The translations under genes and the position numbers were made by a program. This document shows, piece by piece, positions 1 through 11,990 of a stretch of 64,000 nucleotides of DNA. Below the pieces are notes generated by a model. That model was not told the DNA's origin and searched no databases. It saw nothing but the letters and a program-made list of their open reading frames with translations. This DNA is from Helianthus annuus (Eukaryota; Streptophyta; Magnoliopsida; Asterales; Asteraceae): contig NC_035436.2 in assembly GCF_002127325.2 (NCBI RefSeq), forward strand, positions 21,794,883-21,858,882. Direction: 5' to 3'. The number at the start of each line of letters is the position of its first letter. The stretch's first letter is position 1.

Positions 1-1212
1 ACCGTTCACCACCTCGTTATCCGCACGTGCCACGTTTACATTCAAGTTAAAGGCTCTACCACGAGCCGGTGCCTGATTTGCATTTACCAACCTCGGGCAA
101 TTGTTCCTGTAGTGGGTCAGATCCCCACAGTTGAAACATGAACCAGGCGGAAAGTGAGGTCGTGCAGGATTCTAGGCGAGGTTTTGTACAGCTTGGTTTT
201 GAGCTACCTGATTCTGGTTAGGAGCAAAATGGCAGGTATTCGCAAGATGACCAGACTTGCCACAATTCGTTCAGATACGGCATTGCATCTGTGGCTGGTG
301 GTGGCTGTTGCATCTGTTGCACAAAGGTGCATTACCAGCATACTGCATTTTGGCAGCAGGCTGTGCAGCCTGATTCTGTGCTGCCTGATTAGGAGCAGCC
401 TGGTTTGTCTGAGCAGTGACCGCGAAATTCTTGGAAGCCTTACGCTTCCTAGATTTCTTTGAAGACTCAGCAGCCTTCTTACCCTTTTGCTCCTTGGTAC
501 TATCAGACTGTTTCTGCTTTTTGTCACCTTTCCTGTGGAGTTTACCCTTCTTGATTTGGGATTCAGTAAGGATAGCAGCAAGCTCAATGGCTTGACGGAC
601 GGTAGTAGGGTGACTGCCAGTGACAATATCCTGAATAGGATCTGGCAAACCGTCTATGTACCTCTCAATAGCCTTATCCAAAGGCGTGACCATAGTCGGA
701 CAGAGCAAGCTTAACTCCTCATATCTGTCAGTGTAAGCCCGGTGTTCACCACTGACTTGCTTCAGATCATTGAACTCATCTTCGAGTGCCCTCTGCTCGT
801 GTCGAGGACAGAATTCTCTCATCATGAGAGTCCTGAGTTCCTCCCAAGTCTGACCCAAAGCAACCTCAGCACCTCGGTCTCTCATTACCCCATTCCACCA
901 GGTAAGAGCCCTCTTTTGAAATACACTCGAAGCAAACTCGACCTTACGGTTGTTCGGACACTGAACATGGCGAAATGTGCTCTCAAGACTCTCAAACCAC
1001 TGGAGAAGCCCAGTTGCTCCTTCAGTACCACTAAACTTGAGCGGTTTAGCCGAGTTAAACTATTTAAAGTTGCACGGAGCAGGTGCATTAACATTGTTAT
1101 TGTTGGCTTGGTTTATTTGAGTTATGAGACCAGGTAGCATAGCAGCCATCTGCTGTGCTATAATAGCTGCCAGTTCGGCATCAGGTTGAGGAACTTTACG
1201 TCGAGGAGGCAT
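1..1212 (-). pseudogene. gag of element A (decayed, cut by window edge)
   Basis: This would encode the capsid/nucleocapsid polyprotein of the retrotransposon. The start ATG at 1212 opens with MPPRR, as in element B. The capsid-type region ([24 protein letters not shown]) is clear at about residues 90-150, then comes a Lys-rich linker. A CCHC zinc knuckle near the left edge ([14 protein letters not shown]) shows the RNA-binding part. In-frame stops occur at codon 51 (1060-1062), codon 314 (271-273) and codon 347 (172-174), so no full product is possible. The longest open piece is 271-885. It reads into the protease linker at position 1. Loss of function by point mutation is certain; family assignment is strong. 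Confidence 0.88.
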
Positions 1213-1780
1213 TCTAAAAGAGGAAACATGAGAGAAAACGGGTGAGATGATGTGATGAAAAATGAGATATCATAAAATCGACAAAAAGCAAGGATGGTGG
1301 TCTTTTGTTCGTTACCACAACACAAACAAACAACACACAGTGACAAATCAAAGTAAATGAGTCATAATAATGTATCGCGAAGACATGCTCGCCTATAAGT
1401 GAACACTCACCCCAAGAGTTCCCAGGTAAGAGTGACTGGTCCGATACTGCGGATTTGTACGAACACTCTAGCCTTAGACAGAAAACTCAGGGTACATGCA
1501 TTCACCCTTCCAGTTTGCACGTGTTCACATTATTTAGACCCAAAACTTTGACGAGATTTTGAAAATTCGGATGGCACAAGGCCAAAAAGAAATCATCTAA
1601 GGATAGATGATTGATTTCAAAATCATTTTGGAATATTGTGTTCATGTTTTTGGTAATCACCTAAGGATAGGTGACGGGTATTGTTTTAATATCTAAACAC
1701 AAGTAAACTTATGTTAGGGTCCTAAGAAGTTATAATCTAGGTCAAAGCATTACTAATAACCTAATTCTCTATAACCATTG

Positions 1781-1792
1781 GCTCTGATACCA
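1781..1792 (-). other. Primer binding site of element A (tRNA-iMet type)
   Basis: The minus strand reads TGGTATCAGAGC, complementary to the 3' end of plant initiator Met tRNA, 7 nt inside the 5' LTR edge. The same PBS occurs at the same distance in element B. Confidence 0.85.
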
Positions 1793-1799
1793 ACTCTTC

Positions 1800-4700
1800 T
1801 GTCACACCCCGGCCGCGTCAAAACAACCAAAAGCCGCGGCGGAAACGCCGGGGAGTGAGGCGACATAATTATTGTTTCAACAACCATGGCAATTAAAGTT
1901 ATGTATTATTGAATACAGAGTTTACATTGTCTTTTAGTTCAAACTAAACTAACATAATAACTGTCTTTTAAGTCACTAAGGCCCGAGTCCGCCTAAGTGA
2001 AGCACAATCATCATGCATTTGCACCTGAAAACACATGTAAAAATAGATATGTCAGCACAAAAATGCCTGTGAGATACATAAATTTTGTTTATGCATGATT
2101 CATGACTTGTGTTTTAAAAAGTGTTTAAGAAAATGTAGTCATGAACCTTGTAAAATATTTTCCTTTGTAAAACCATGTGAAGATCAATATGAAAATCAAA
2201 TGATAAAGAAAGGATAATGCATGGTTAAATGAATAACCAAGTGAAAATGAATTTGTATAATATATGTAATTTGTAAAACAATGTCATGTTCATGTATAAA
2301 ATGTTTCATGTCTTGCCCAAGTGGCGTATTATATAACACACTTATATTAGGAAGTACCAGCGGCGTATCCACCATGCTTTTATTATATAACAAATAGCCC
2401 CGTTACATAAGTCACTTATCAATAACCAACCAAAATGTCATGTTCAATGTCAAAAATGATCATGTGAAAACCATGTATAGTGTCATGTGTAATATGTATC
2501 ATGTATAACCAATGAAATGCATAGCAAGTAGGAAATCATCTACTTAACTATGTAATGATGTCGAATGTGAAAACAAATGTCATGCATGGTGAATAACTAG
2601 AAGTTACTCAACCCCATAGAAAATGTACAAAACAATGTTTATGAATAAACCAAAGTTTAAATCAAATGTTATGTTTAGCAGAAAAACAATGCTTTATGAT
2701 TACAAACATTTATGCAGTAATGTTAATCGCATACATTCAAGCCTTGCGACTGTGGCAACAAACCCTTAAACGAATTAAAGGTTTATCTAAAGTTATGTAG
2801 TCGGATTCTGTCATCCCCAACTTCCAAACAAACCCAGGAAGTCGGAAACGGGAGTTGTCAATTCCTATGGTACCATTACATAAGTCCAAGCGGCGTGATC
2901 AATGTTAATGAATGTATTATTGTCCCGATTAGACACACCAAATGTCATAACCAATGTAAGCATGCCGTGAAAATCATGTACTAGGTATGCTAAGTAAACA
3001 TGCCTAGTAGAAATGTTCATGTAAATCAATGTGCTAGCATGCTCAGTAAACATACATAGCAGAAATGTCATGTAAAACAATGTGTTCCATAGGCTAAGTA
3101 AACATATGCAAAAAATGTGTAACAAATCAATGTGCTAGCATGCTTAACGTACATAGCAAAACATAATTGAAAGCATGTACTATAAGTGTACTAGGTGAAA
3201 CTAGCATGTTTATGTCATAAAAGCATGAAATGCACAAAAGTAACATGTATGTACATGTGTATCACCCCAAAATATTTGAAAATGGTAAAAGAGGGGAACT
3301 ATGTACTCACTTGGGATTGCTAATTAGTCTTGAGAATAAGACCAATTTAAGCTCCAAGTATCACGGAATCAACCGGCACCTAGTATAGGTAACTATGTTA
3401 ATAATCGGCTCCTAAATCGGGAGATAGGATAGAATGAGGTTCTATAAATCAAATGAGTAATTGAACTCATATGGTATGATTTATTAGTCCCAACATTCTG
3501 ATTGGAAAGTCTACCTAAGTGCTTTTGACCCGTTTCGACACATTATGGTAACATAAGCCACTATAATGCGTCGTTAGTGTATAACTATGTCCGGATGTTT
3601 ATCTATGTGCTATGTCAAGTCTTACATGCCCAATTATCCCTAAATATGTTACTAAATCAGATTACATGTCAAAATTATGTTCACATAGTCAATATACGGA
3701 TTTATGCTTCAAAAGGGCATTTTGGTCATTTCCTATTGGCATACAAGCTAACAAGCATATGACTAACCAATCCTAGGTGATCATAAGGTATAACCTCAGT
3801 GGTTATTCCCTATGCAACTATGATCACTAACTAAGCTTGGTCGGATCCTAAAGATCGACCAAACGGGTCGGGTTCGAAAGTCTAAGCGGTTGTTTAGACC
3901 GCTTACCTTACGACCCTAAACAAGCACTAAACTAATAGTGTCGAGTTAAACATGTCAAAACATGTTTAACCTACTGATTTGGTATCAAAACAAAGTGTTT
4001 TGATACCCTAAAGTAGTTCCGTTGCAAAATGCGTGCTAAAACGCATTTTGACCGAAACTTTGACTCGACACTACAACTAGCTAACGTGGCAATCGGCGGC
4101 TATAATCACGAAGGATTATAACTATCGTGATTACAATCACGTTTCAAAGTTCAACTGAACTTTGACTTGACCAATTGATGGTCAAAACCGAAAGTCAAAC
4201 TGTTGGCCAAACTGTTTGACTTTCTGCACTAACATAAGGAAAAAGCAATAAAAAGAATGAAAGAAGCTCACTTAGGGTCCTTGCTATCTTTTCAACAAAG
4301 AAGACAAAGTCCCAATCAGCTTAGGAAGCTCCCAAAGCAGATGAGATGAGAGAAAAGAATGAAATGAGCAAGGAATGAGTGAAGTGAGCATGGCTATATA
4401 TAGTTTTTCACAAACCGTTAGGATCGTTTCTTGGAGAGGAGGGCATGATCCAAGCCATACATGTGTTGAGGACTGATTGGGGGACTTAGAGGACACACAA
4501 ACCAGCCCCTTGCATTGAAAACTAGAGATCAAAACCAGCAAAAATGAGCTAAATGACCAAATTCAATGTTTCTGTCTGGCATGCCCACGCACCCCGCGTA
4601 AGATATGGCTAAGGCTTACGCGCCCCGCCTGGCCAACTTTGGCAGATTGGCAGTTTTGGTCCCTGCAGCTTAGAAACTTGCATTTCGGCCCATTTTTGAT

Positions 4701-5481
4701 ACGTTTAAGCCCCGTTAACCTCATTTCAAGGCTCTAAAATGAAGTTAAAGTATTGGGAACTCAAAACACGCTCAAAAACATCTCGGATGTCGGTTCGTTT
4801 GGTCGTACGATCGCGTTGTTCGGTTAATTACGACGGAACTCAAACGGACGTAAAAACGAACCAAATTAAGCGACGAGCGGAATTTTTGCATGCCGATCAC
4901 TAAAATAAAAATATTTTAGTGTGTACAAAAATTTTGGATGTCCGCATGTGTCCAGAACGTAAGATATGCGCGAAGATGCAAACTTACGCCGTTTTTGACA
5001 CTTTTAGTCCCTGTAAGATCATATAAGCACGTTTTCGCACACCGAACCTATCAAAGCTTATTTCTAAGCCATGTTTAGGTTGTATATGGTATGTTTAACT
5101 GATGATCAAGTTCCGGACTGTACGTTGCCTTACGAAACGGCAGACTTTTACAAGCTGACGCAAATAGTCCCTGTGAGCGAATAAACTTGTTTTTGCCATA
5201 CCGAAGCCTTCAAAACTTATTTCTAAGTTATGTAAAGGTTATTTAAGGTATGTTAAGTTTATGATGATGTCCTGGAGTGTTTGTTGCGTTAAATTGATCG
5301 TGTTTACGCATCAGTTTGCGTATAACTCTCTAGAAAGCGATATAGAGTTAAAAATCGATCAAAAATCAACATGGGCACAAAACCAAACATAAATGACAAA
5401 CGTTGGGATCAAAACACACTGTTCTGTTAATATTGTATTGTTCAGAGTCTGTTGAATGATATCACAAGCACAGATGTCACA
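1800..5481 (-). repeat. 5' LTR of element A (3.68 kb)
   Basis: Bounded by TG and CA: it starts at 1800 with TGTCACACCCCGGCCGCG, as in the LTRs of element B, and ends with GTCACA at 5481. Several blocks (CATGTAAACCAATGT-like repeats, the GGAAGTACCAGCGGCG block, the 4800-5340 part) can be lined up with the B LTR, but the copies are well diverged. It has no gene of its own; the short ORFs in it are not conserved as proteins. The matching 3' LTR lies outside the window. Confidence 0.8.
4394..4403 (-). promoter_or_regulatory. TATA box of the element A LTR
   Basis: CTATATATAG (self-complementary) lies at the place where the B LTR has its TATA box. An inverted repeat (CGCGTAAG ... CTTACGCG, about 4594-4622) lies roughly 200 bp upstream in element orientation. 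Inferred U3 promoter. Confidence 0.55.
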
Positions 5482-6224
5482 ATACCAATCTGTCACACCC
5501 AACCGATGGCGGAATCATCGGGGCGCAACACTAGGCGAATCAGATTGCTCAAGAGAATCCATAACAACTAAATTGCGACTGTATTTAATGCGTTCATTAT
5601 CCCATACTAATAAACAAATATATTCACATAAGCTGTCACGAATTTCATGTTCTCTCAACAATACAAATCCGACAACCTAGATTTTAGGTGTGTTTCTAGA
5701 CTTCCTAGCTTGATTTGATGTAGACTGCGACTAAACCTGCAACATACGTTAAAACAACGTCATTACAAAAGTATTGGCGAGTATACAAGTTTTGATAGCA
5801 AAACATAGAAGATGAAAAGTGCTGCGAATTACCACATACATAAATGAGATACCTTAACACATATATTAGACAGATACTACTAGCTAAATCTCTCGAGCTA
5901 CGATTGCTATTCATCCTAACTAGACCCCGTCGGGTTCTATAGTACTATACTAGTTAAGGCGGGACCTCGCCAGTAATATGCATAACAGTTATTCGCAAGT
6001 GATAAACAGTTTGATTGAATAATTCGTTTTGATAACTTTGATTGATAGGAACGTATGTTACACCCAAAATGCGATAAAATGGGTTCAAGTATACTCACAG
6101 TCGGTGTTTAGCAAGTAAACACAACTTGGTTGGATTGAAGGGAGCGCGTCTGAGATTAGCCTGATTACAGATTGATAACGTAAGCATTGAATAGTGCGTT
6201 AAACGGTGGCGGTGAACCAAGTGT

Positions 6225-6330
6225 CGGATGGTAATCCGATCGGATGGCAATCCGATCGGATGGCCACTCGATCGGATGTCAATCCATTCAGATGGTCATC
6301 CGATCGGATGGCACTTCGATTAGATTGACA
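6225..6330. repeat. 16-bp minisatellite with a palindromic core, in LTR E
   Basis: About six tandem copies of a 16-bp unit like GATCGGATGGCAATCC, with ATCCGATCGGAT (a perfect 12-bp palindrome) across each junction. Degenerate smaller clusters follow at about 6425-6460, 6504-6545, 6597-6650, 6706-6770 and 7455-7535. The last lies just upstream of the LTR TATA box in element orientation. Confidence 0.85.
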
Positions 6331-7383
6331 TCTTGTTTGGTAAGGATGTGTTTGTGTACGATGGCTTTGAAGTTTTCATTGTAGCATTTTGAAAACAGAG
6401 AAGTATCTCTACCGTTCAGGTCGATCGACCGAATGGTCGTTTGATCGGGTAACGATCCGATAGGTAGGACATTTAGGGAGAACAAGTTCACAGCAGGGTT
6501 GTTACTCCATCAGATTGCAATCCGATCGGGTGGCAATCCGTTGGTCATTGAACATGTTGAAAATTGTTTAAGTGTTGAAGCTCCAAATGTCACATGGCCA
6601 GATGGTCGTTCGATCGGATGGCAATCCGATCGGACGGCAATCTGTTCGACGCTCAGAACTTTGAAAAGTTGGAAATAAAAGCTTAAGTGTAGGACCAAGT
6701 GTAAGCCGATGGCAATCCGATCGGATGACAATCCGAGCGGACGGCAATCCGTCCCAACGACCCGATCGTCTTTGACGCTTGACCGTTTTGAAAGTTTTAC
6801 GTTTTTCTCGAGACAGTATGACAACGTGCCAAACAATAGAAACCCCATCAAGACTCAAGTGACCCGATCGAACAGAAATCACCATAGTTCGATCAGTCCA
6901 TTGTTCGAGACGGTTGTTCATGTTTAACCCGAAATCGGTAGTCTCTTTGATAGAACTCAGATTTTGAGCTAACACATCACTAAGAAAGAGTAGAAGATCA
7001 GAACGAGTTCTGATTCTATCGGTTTTGAGTGCATTGAGTGTAAAAGAGTTGAAAGAAAGTTGGAAAACCATATTTCAATCCTTTTATCTATGAATATGTG
7101 TAGATCTATGCGAAAATGTTGTTTAATCTTGTGGACATCCTTCAGATCTGAGTGGTTCTTGGTGGAATGAGGCCAACACTTGAAGTTCATAAGAACTCCA
7201 TGATGATATCATCCTAGAACACCTCAAATTCATTGATTTCACGGTTAAAAGTTAAGATTCAAAAGAGAAAATGATGAAGAAGTGTGTGTAGATCAAAGAA
7301 GTACAAGATTTGAGTTGAAACTTACAAGAATCGCGAGGAATCGAGAGGAAAAGGTCCAAAAGCGTGCTGGTCGAATGAGAGCT

Positions 7384-7410
7384 GTCACATCACTGTTTAA
7401 GTGATGTGAC
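7384..7410. other. 10-bp inverted repeat near the predicted LTR E transcript start
   Basis: Arms GTCACATCAC and GTGATGTGAC are separated by 7 bases. The minus-strand TATA box lies at 7416-7425, so the hairpin falls about where transcription would start and could fold at the RNA 5' end. This position is inference. Confidence 0.5.
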
Positions 7411-7415
7411 AAGTG

Positions 7416-7425
7416 CTATTTATAG
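7416..7425 (-). promoter_or_regulatory. TATA box of LTR E
   Basis: The minus strand reads CTATAAATAG, flanked upstream by a cluster of the 16-bp palindromic repeat and downstream by an inverted repeat. Confidence 0.55.
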
Positions 7426-7959
7426 GTGAAGTGGAGTGAAGGTGATGGAGTGCCATGGATCGGATAGCAATCCGATCGGGTGACGCTTTGATCGGATGGC
7501 CATTCGATCGGTTGGTCATCCGATCGAGGGCATCCGGTGAGTTGCGTTTCGACGTTTCGTTTTGTTCGTTAAGCATTGCGATAGTTTGGTTACACATCTT
7601 CATACCTACATTCATATATTTATTATAATCAGTCACAAAGGGTCGTATAAATATCAACATTTCAAAGTCTGCGTTGCGATAATCGAGTTGCGCGTTTCGA
7701 ATATGTGTTACGTTGCGACACATCACGACTATCGAGGAAGGTAGAATAGGTCCTCACTCGACGTCATCGTGAGTGTTAGTACGTGCAATGTGATGTGTTA
7801 TAGCGATAAAGTATGCGTAATATGCGAAAATACTGCGAAATAGCGATGTATGCGATATAGCTACATCATGATCCGAATCTCTGATGCTAGGCGTAACGAA
7901 TATAACGAGTAGTAACAACGCACAAACGTGCGGGTTGTTAGAACGTTATGTCTCCTTCA

Positions 7960-8650
7960 AACTTATGTGATTGTTTAAGTAAAATAACATGTTTAAAATA
8001 ATCTATTTCAAATACTAAGTATTTCTTTACATTATAACATATAAGTGGAACTATTATTCAGTACTTATTGCAAGAGGCTTGCTATGAAAGGAAAGGGACC
8101 AAAATTAAATTAGTTAATAATATATTTTAATATAAATTTTATCAAAAACCAAGCCATATCAAATATTTAATCTTTTATTATTTTATCTATAACAATATTT
8201 TTTTTATCATAACGAGATATTTTATATAATTTCATGAACAAATAGAAGTTCTATAAAAAGATACTACCGTGAGGTTCAGCTCTTTGTGGCCAACCCGATT
8301 CGCATAACTAATCGTCGATGCCATTGTAGCCCTTAAACCCGCCATCAGAGCATGCTCATATTATGAATTACATAAAATCGTAGGATGTTTTTTTTCGTAA
8401 TCTTATACTACCTTATTTTCTATTTAGTCTTAAAATAATATATTAATCATTTATAAAATACAAAAAAAGGAAGAAGAAGAAGATAAAGTACCCATTTTAA
8501 CCTGATTGGACTGTTCGTTGCCACCTCTAGCCCCCAATGGTTGTTCGTTTTGCGTTTTAGAAAAAAGTTTAAAGTGCATTGTTGTCACATGGTTTCGTAT
8601 CAGTTTTTAAAAGGTTTAAGGTTTAGAGACTTTATATATCAAAACTAACA
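7960..8650. other. AT-rich spacer, nothing recognised
   Basis: Long A/T runs and no ORF with recognisable content on either strand. I see no promoter, RNA gene or element border here. Confidence 0.5.
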
Positions 8651-8651
8651 T

Positions 8652-8972
8652 TAAGGGGCGGTTTGTTTACCTCTTAATGAGCTTCTTAATGGTTCAGACC
8701 TTTTACTGGTTCAGCACTTAATGGTTCAGACTGTTTGTTTCACGAGCAGATGTCTGAATGGTTTAGACATTTGTCTCTGAATGATTAAGCATTATACTGA
8801 GTCTGAATGGTTAAGACCTCTAATCTGAATTGGTCAGACATTTGCCTCTGAACGGTTAAGCATTATACTGGCTGTTACTGGTTCAGACATATTACTGCTT
8901 CAGCACTCAATGGTTCAGATCTCTTACTCGTTCAGCACTTAAACATTCAGAAGTTGTCAAATAGTCCCTAAA
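8652..8972. repeat. MITE-like repeat rich in TGGTTCAGAC
   Basis: A roughly 320-bp block. Its left edge (GGGGCGGTTTGTTTACCTC) and the complement of its right edge (GGGACTATTTGACAACTTC) match imperfectly as terminal inverted repeats. The inside is built of degenerate TGGTTCAGAC/CTGAATGGTTAAG units. No clear target duplication. The hAT-type MITE call is a guess from TIR style. Confidence 0.45.
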
Positions 8973-9324
8973 ATATAAGTTAAAGTTGATCAAGTTATGC
9001 ATGAACAATATTAAATGCGTTTTGACTTTTGAGTGATAATATTTTATATTGACGAATGAAATTTTGTTGCAAATCAAAACCATTAACACCATAAATCATG
9101 TGTATAACCCAATCGAAACCTAAATTTCAATCTTGAGACCTGAAATAAAAAACACATTCAATAGCCTAAACCGCCACGTGTTCATGGTTTAATCAAATAG
9201 GAAACTCATATAAACACTACCAAATTGATAAAAATAAAAAACATAATTGACACAACCGAAGGAATTTGTGACATTCTCCTAATACGAATAATTATATAAA
9301 AAAAAAAAATCCAAATCGAAAACA

Positions 9325-9680
9325 ATCATAAGGCTATCTGGTGTGGAGTGGTACCATTTGCCACATCTGCATAATGGCACCCCAAACACCACCCCACCAC
9401 AGCTAAAAGGGACGTCAGTGAAGGTCTCAACCAAGTGAATAGCACGCACATGCGAGAAGGTGATCATGTGTGGCCATTTGCTTCTTATTCAATCAGAATT
9501 CATTTTTTCTTTAACTTTTTTTTTGTTTTTTTAGTTAAAAAGGGCTTTAAAGGAGGCTTTATTCAACACCATGCGATGCAAGTTAACGATAAAGTCTCAC
9601 GCTTATATGTCACATGCATGTTGTTTACGTGGTGTGATAAAGCCCTTAGAGACTTTATCTCACACCATATATCCTAAGTA
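9325..9680. repeat. Possible MITE
   Basis: The left end (CTATCTGGTGTGGAGTGG) and the complement of the right end (GGATATATGGTGTGAGAT) are weakly inverted, and an inner pair (TTTAAAGGAGGCTTTA and TAAAGCCCTTAGAGACTTTA) also folds. No gene content. Borders are approximate. Confidence 0.3.
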
Positions 9681-10159
9681 CTAAAGTGGATCACCAAAAC
9701 GAATTATAATTACCAATTCAGAACAATCATAAAAGTCTTAACTCAAACATCATACAATTTATTTTTAAACATTCGATTTTAACGACAGAGTCACGTTCAA
9801 GTGCTTATTGCGATTATTAAACGTGTATTATTTAATTAAATTATTAATTGTTGTTAATCTAGTAAGATAGCATATACAATGGTACTATGAATGCATGTAT
9901 GTACCCCATAACGGCTTTTTTCCTCCCCAAAATAGTGGCACATGAACTACTGGATTCATCACGTGCCCCATGTTCTTTGCTTTATGTGATTTTTAGGGTC
10001 AAGTTTCTTGGTTTCCAATTTATGCGTTGCATATGAACACTTAAAATTATTTTGAAAAAAAAAAGAAATTTTGCAGTTTTGTTATTCATGTTTTTAAAAT
10101 CAATGTTTAGGGTAAATATAGATTAAAATATGTATTTATACCTTAATTATAAGGGTTGC

Positions 10160-10390
10160 AAACAAACTGAATTTATTCGTGTTTGTTTGTTAAGAATTAT
10201 ATGTTCATAAACAATTAGGGAACAAGATTTTATGTTTGTGTTTGTTTGTTAAGGAAATGAACTTGTTCGTGTTTGTTTGTTAATTTTAGGCAAAGGATAA
10301 AATTGAACGTTGATGAACACAAATGAGCACAAATTAATGTTCATAGACATAAATGAAAACAAACGAACACAAAACGTTCATAATTAGACT
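10160..10390. repeat. Repeat block of GTGTTTGTTTGTTAAG units, partly inverted
   Basis: At least three direct copies of a GTGTTTGTTTGTTAA unit (about 10170, 10230, 10270) are followed by inverted versions (GAACACAAATGAGCAC, AAACAAACGAACAC), so the block can fold on itself. It looks like an old non-autonomous transposon; I cannot name its family. Confidence 0.5.
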
Positions 10391-10938
10391 AGACCATGAT
10401 AACCCCTTACTTGATGCAAGTCTTCTCTACTCTCCTGATCACCCCTATCAAGTAATCTTATTATAAACAGTATGAGTGTTATTCGAATCTGACTCAAAAC
10501 CCCAAAATTCAATCCAAAATTATACTTGCATCGTTAACATATTCAAACTACCGGTATACAAGAAAAAGAAATGAGAATAGACGAGCTTAAAATAAAATAT
10601 TAGCCAAAGATCGACCTTTTAACGAGTTGTTTATGAACGAGTTATAAACAAGTTACGATTTACAAGTTACTTGAACAACACCAATTGCAACCCATATTTG
10701 TAGTGTGTCCAAGAGGTATAAAGTTATACGTATAATTTTAATTTTATAGATAAAAGAAATGAAAAATGTTGGCAAGTATTAAGTATGCTTATCCCCAAAC
10801 TAACTACCATTTATGAAAGTACATACATATATTTTCTATTTTCTAACTTATACTATAGTTATTGACTTGTTAACCTTCCACAGCATAAATAAATGAACAA
10901 GTTTTATAATAAGTAAATATAAGTATGAACTTATATAC

Positions 10939-11142
10939 TTATGGGCTGCATGCAATGCATGCTAGCAAGAGAATGGCTGAAGAAACACCATCATCTTCAA
11001 GATGGGAAATGCTTCTCTTGAACTTGGTGGTGTTGACTTTGTTATATTGCATTATCACCTCTTTTTGGATGACTGATTTCCGGTGGTGGTTTTGACTTTT
11101 TTGTTGTTGACTTTCCTTTGCTTGCTCAAACTTTGAAACCAT
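10939..11142 (-). CDS. Small 67-residue protein, unknown function
   Basis: The ATG at 11142 is followed by a basic, Gln/Lys-rich N-terminal half and a hydrophobic tail ending SSAILLLACIACSP. The tail is Cys-containing and could be a membrane anchor or lipid-modified end; it is not a leading signal peptide. A good plant TATA box (TATATAAA on the minus strand, 11209-11216) lies about 70 bp upstream, followed by a short leader. It is the only ORF in the 3.5-kb spacer with this layout and no transposon similarity. I do not recognise the family. It might belong to the many short plant peptides with a conserved C-terminus, or be a chance ORF. No intron is needed to read it. Confidence 0.5.
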   Translation of the reverse strand: MVSKFEQAKESQQQKSQNHHRKSVIQKEVIMQYNKVNTTKFKRSISHLEDDGVSSAILLLACIACSP

Positions 11143-11208
11143 CTTCTCAAATTCTAAAATTGTTACTTTTGATGATTATGTGTGTATGGAGAATTATCAT
11201 ATAATGGG

Positions 11209-11216
11209 TTTATATA
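11209..11216 (-). promoter_or_regulatory. TATA box upstream of the small gene
   Basis: TATATAAA on the minus strand, 67 bp before the ATG at 11142. The spacing fits a short plant 5' UTR. Confidence 0.5.
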
Positions 11217-11894
11217 GGCAATGAGGCTAACTATGTATTCGTGTGAAGTTACCTTTCTGCCCTTTTGGGACAATGCCATTATTTTTTTTATAGTTAGAAT
11301 TAAATGATGGATCATGTGCTTGTGATAAATCAGTGCACCATTATTTGATTAGAAATTATCTCTTTATTCTTATCACATTTATGTGTGGATCATGGTATTT
11401 ATGTTTTTTATATCGTCTTTTATTCTAATGAGGGTTAATTTAGAGATTCCAACGTCAATCTTTTGTCTAAACATACACAAGTAGTTTATGTAGTTGGTTT
11501 AGTTGTTATAACTAAACATATCGTTAGAAAATAATTGTTGTGGAATACCCAACCTCCGGCTGACGTTAGCTGGATCTTCGGTGACGTCAAGAGCTTTTAT
11601 CCTTTCTTGTTACAAAAGAACAAACCGTTAGTCTCGCCACGGGGGACCCCGGGAGGGGGATCCGTGACCAAGCTCCGGCGTAAGAGTAAGTAAACTTGCC
11701 GGGAAATGAGAGGAGTTTCTTCCGATGAGAGTATTCACCGGAAGGTTCCTTCTTTGGTGTGAATCTAATTAATGAGTGTGTGTAGTAAATGTGGGGAATG
11801 TTGGTCGGAGTTTTATGAGAGGAGAGTAAATGAGATGGTAGTAAATGAGAGAATGCCGGAGATTATACCCGCCTTAGCTCCTTGATATCCTCCC

Positions 11895-11902
11895 TTATAT
11901 AA
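11895..11902 (-). promoter_or_regulatory. TATA box in the element C 3' LTR
   Basis: TTATATAA followed on the minus strand by GGGAGG; the copy in the 5' LTR is at 21276-21283. The 20-bp palindrome lies about 70-90 bp upstream. Confidence 0.6.
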
Positions 11903-11970
11903 CAACAAGCTCTTATCTTGTTAAGGGTTTTCCCGCACATGATCCGACGGTTTTTGGAGGTTCTCGGGAA

Positions 11971-11990
11971 GGTCAGACACGTGTCTGACC
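11971..11990. promoter_or_regulatory. Perfect 20-bp palindrome with a G-box core
   Basis: Arms of GGTCAGACAC meet at CACGTG, the plant G-box bound by bZIP/bHLH proteins. The identical copy is at 21352-21371 in the other LTR. It sits upstream of the TATA box, so it may be a U3 enhancer site; binding is inferred. Confidence 0.65.

Larger units (their letters stand above)
1..5481 (-). mobile_element. Element A: Ty3/gypsy chromovirus, Tekay/Del-type, 5' part only
   Basis: The element lies on the minus strand. From right to left it shows a long 5' LTR, a primer binding site for initiator Met tRNA, a leader and a gag gene that runs off the left edge. The leader and Gag closely resemble those of intact element B (32536-44681), so I place it in the same family. 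The 5 bases to its right are ATACC (5482-5486), expected also at its left end outside the window. Decay is advanced: three in-frame stops in gag. Whether pol survives cannot be seen. Confidence 0.85.
5491..7950 (-). repeat. LTR E of a second chromovirus-like element; right edge uncertain
   Basis: It opens at 5491 with TGTCACACCC and a GGCGGAA...CGGGG block like the LTR starts of elements A and B. The nine bases just before it (ATACCAATC) look like a PBS remnant (TTGGTAT on the minus strand), so this is a 5' LTR whose internal region was pushed away by the insertion of element A. It contains a TATA box and a 16-bp minisatellite. I could not fix the right end: sequence character changes near 7930-7960 but no clean CA end or TSD was seen. 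Confidence 0.55.

Noticed and set aside
204..626. 140-codon minus ORF overlapping gag of element A
   Set aside because: Different frame from the Gag-like reading; Ser/Leu/Arg-rich shadow.
6225..6330. Possible CRISPR-like array
   Set aside because: Units are contiguous 16-mers without unique spacers, inside a plant LTR.
6568..7071. 167-codon minus ORF in LTR E
   Set aside because: Composed of the GATCGGATGG repeat read in one frame; no motif.
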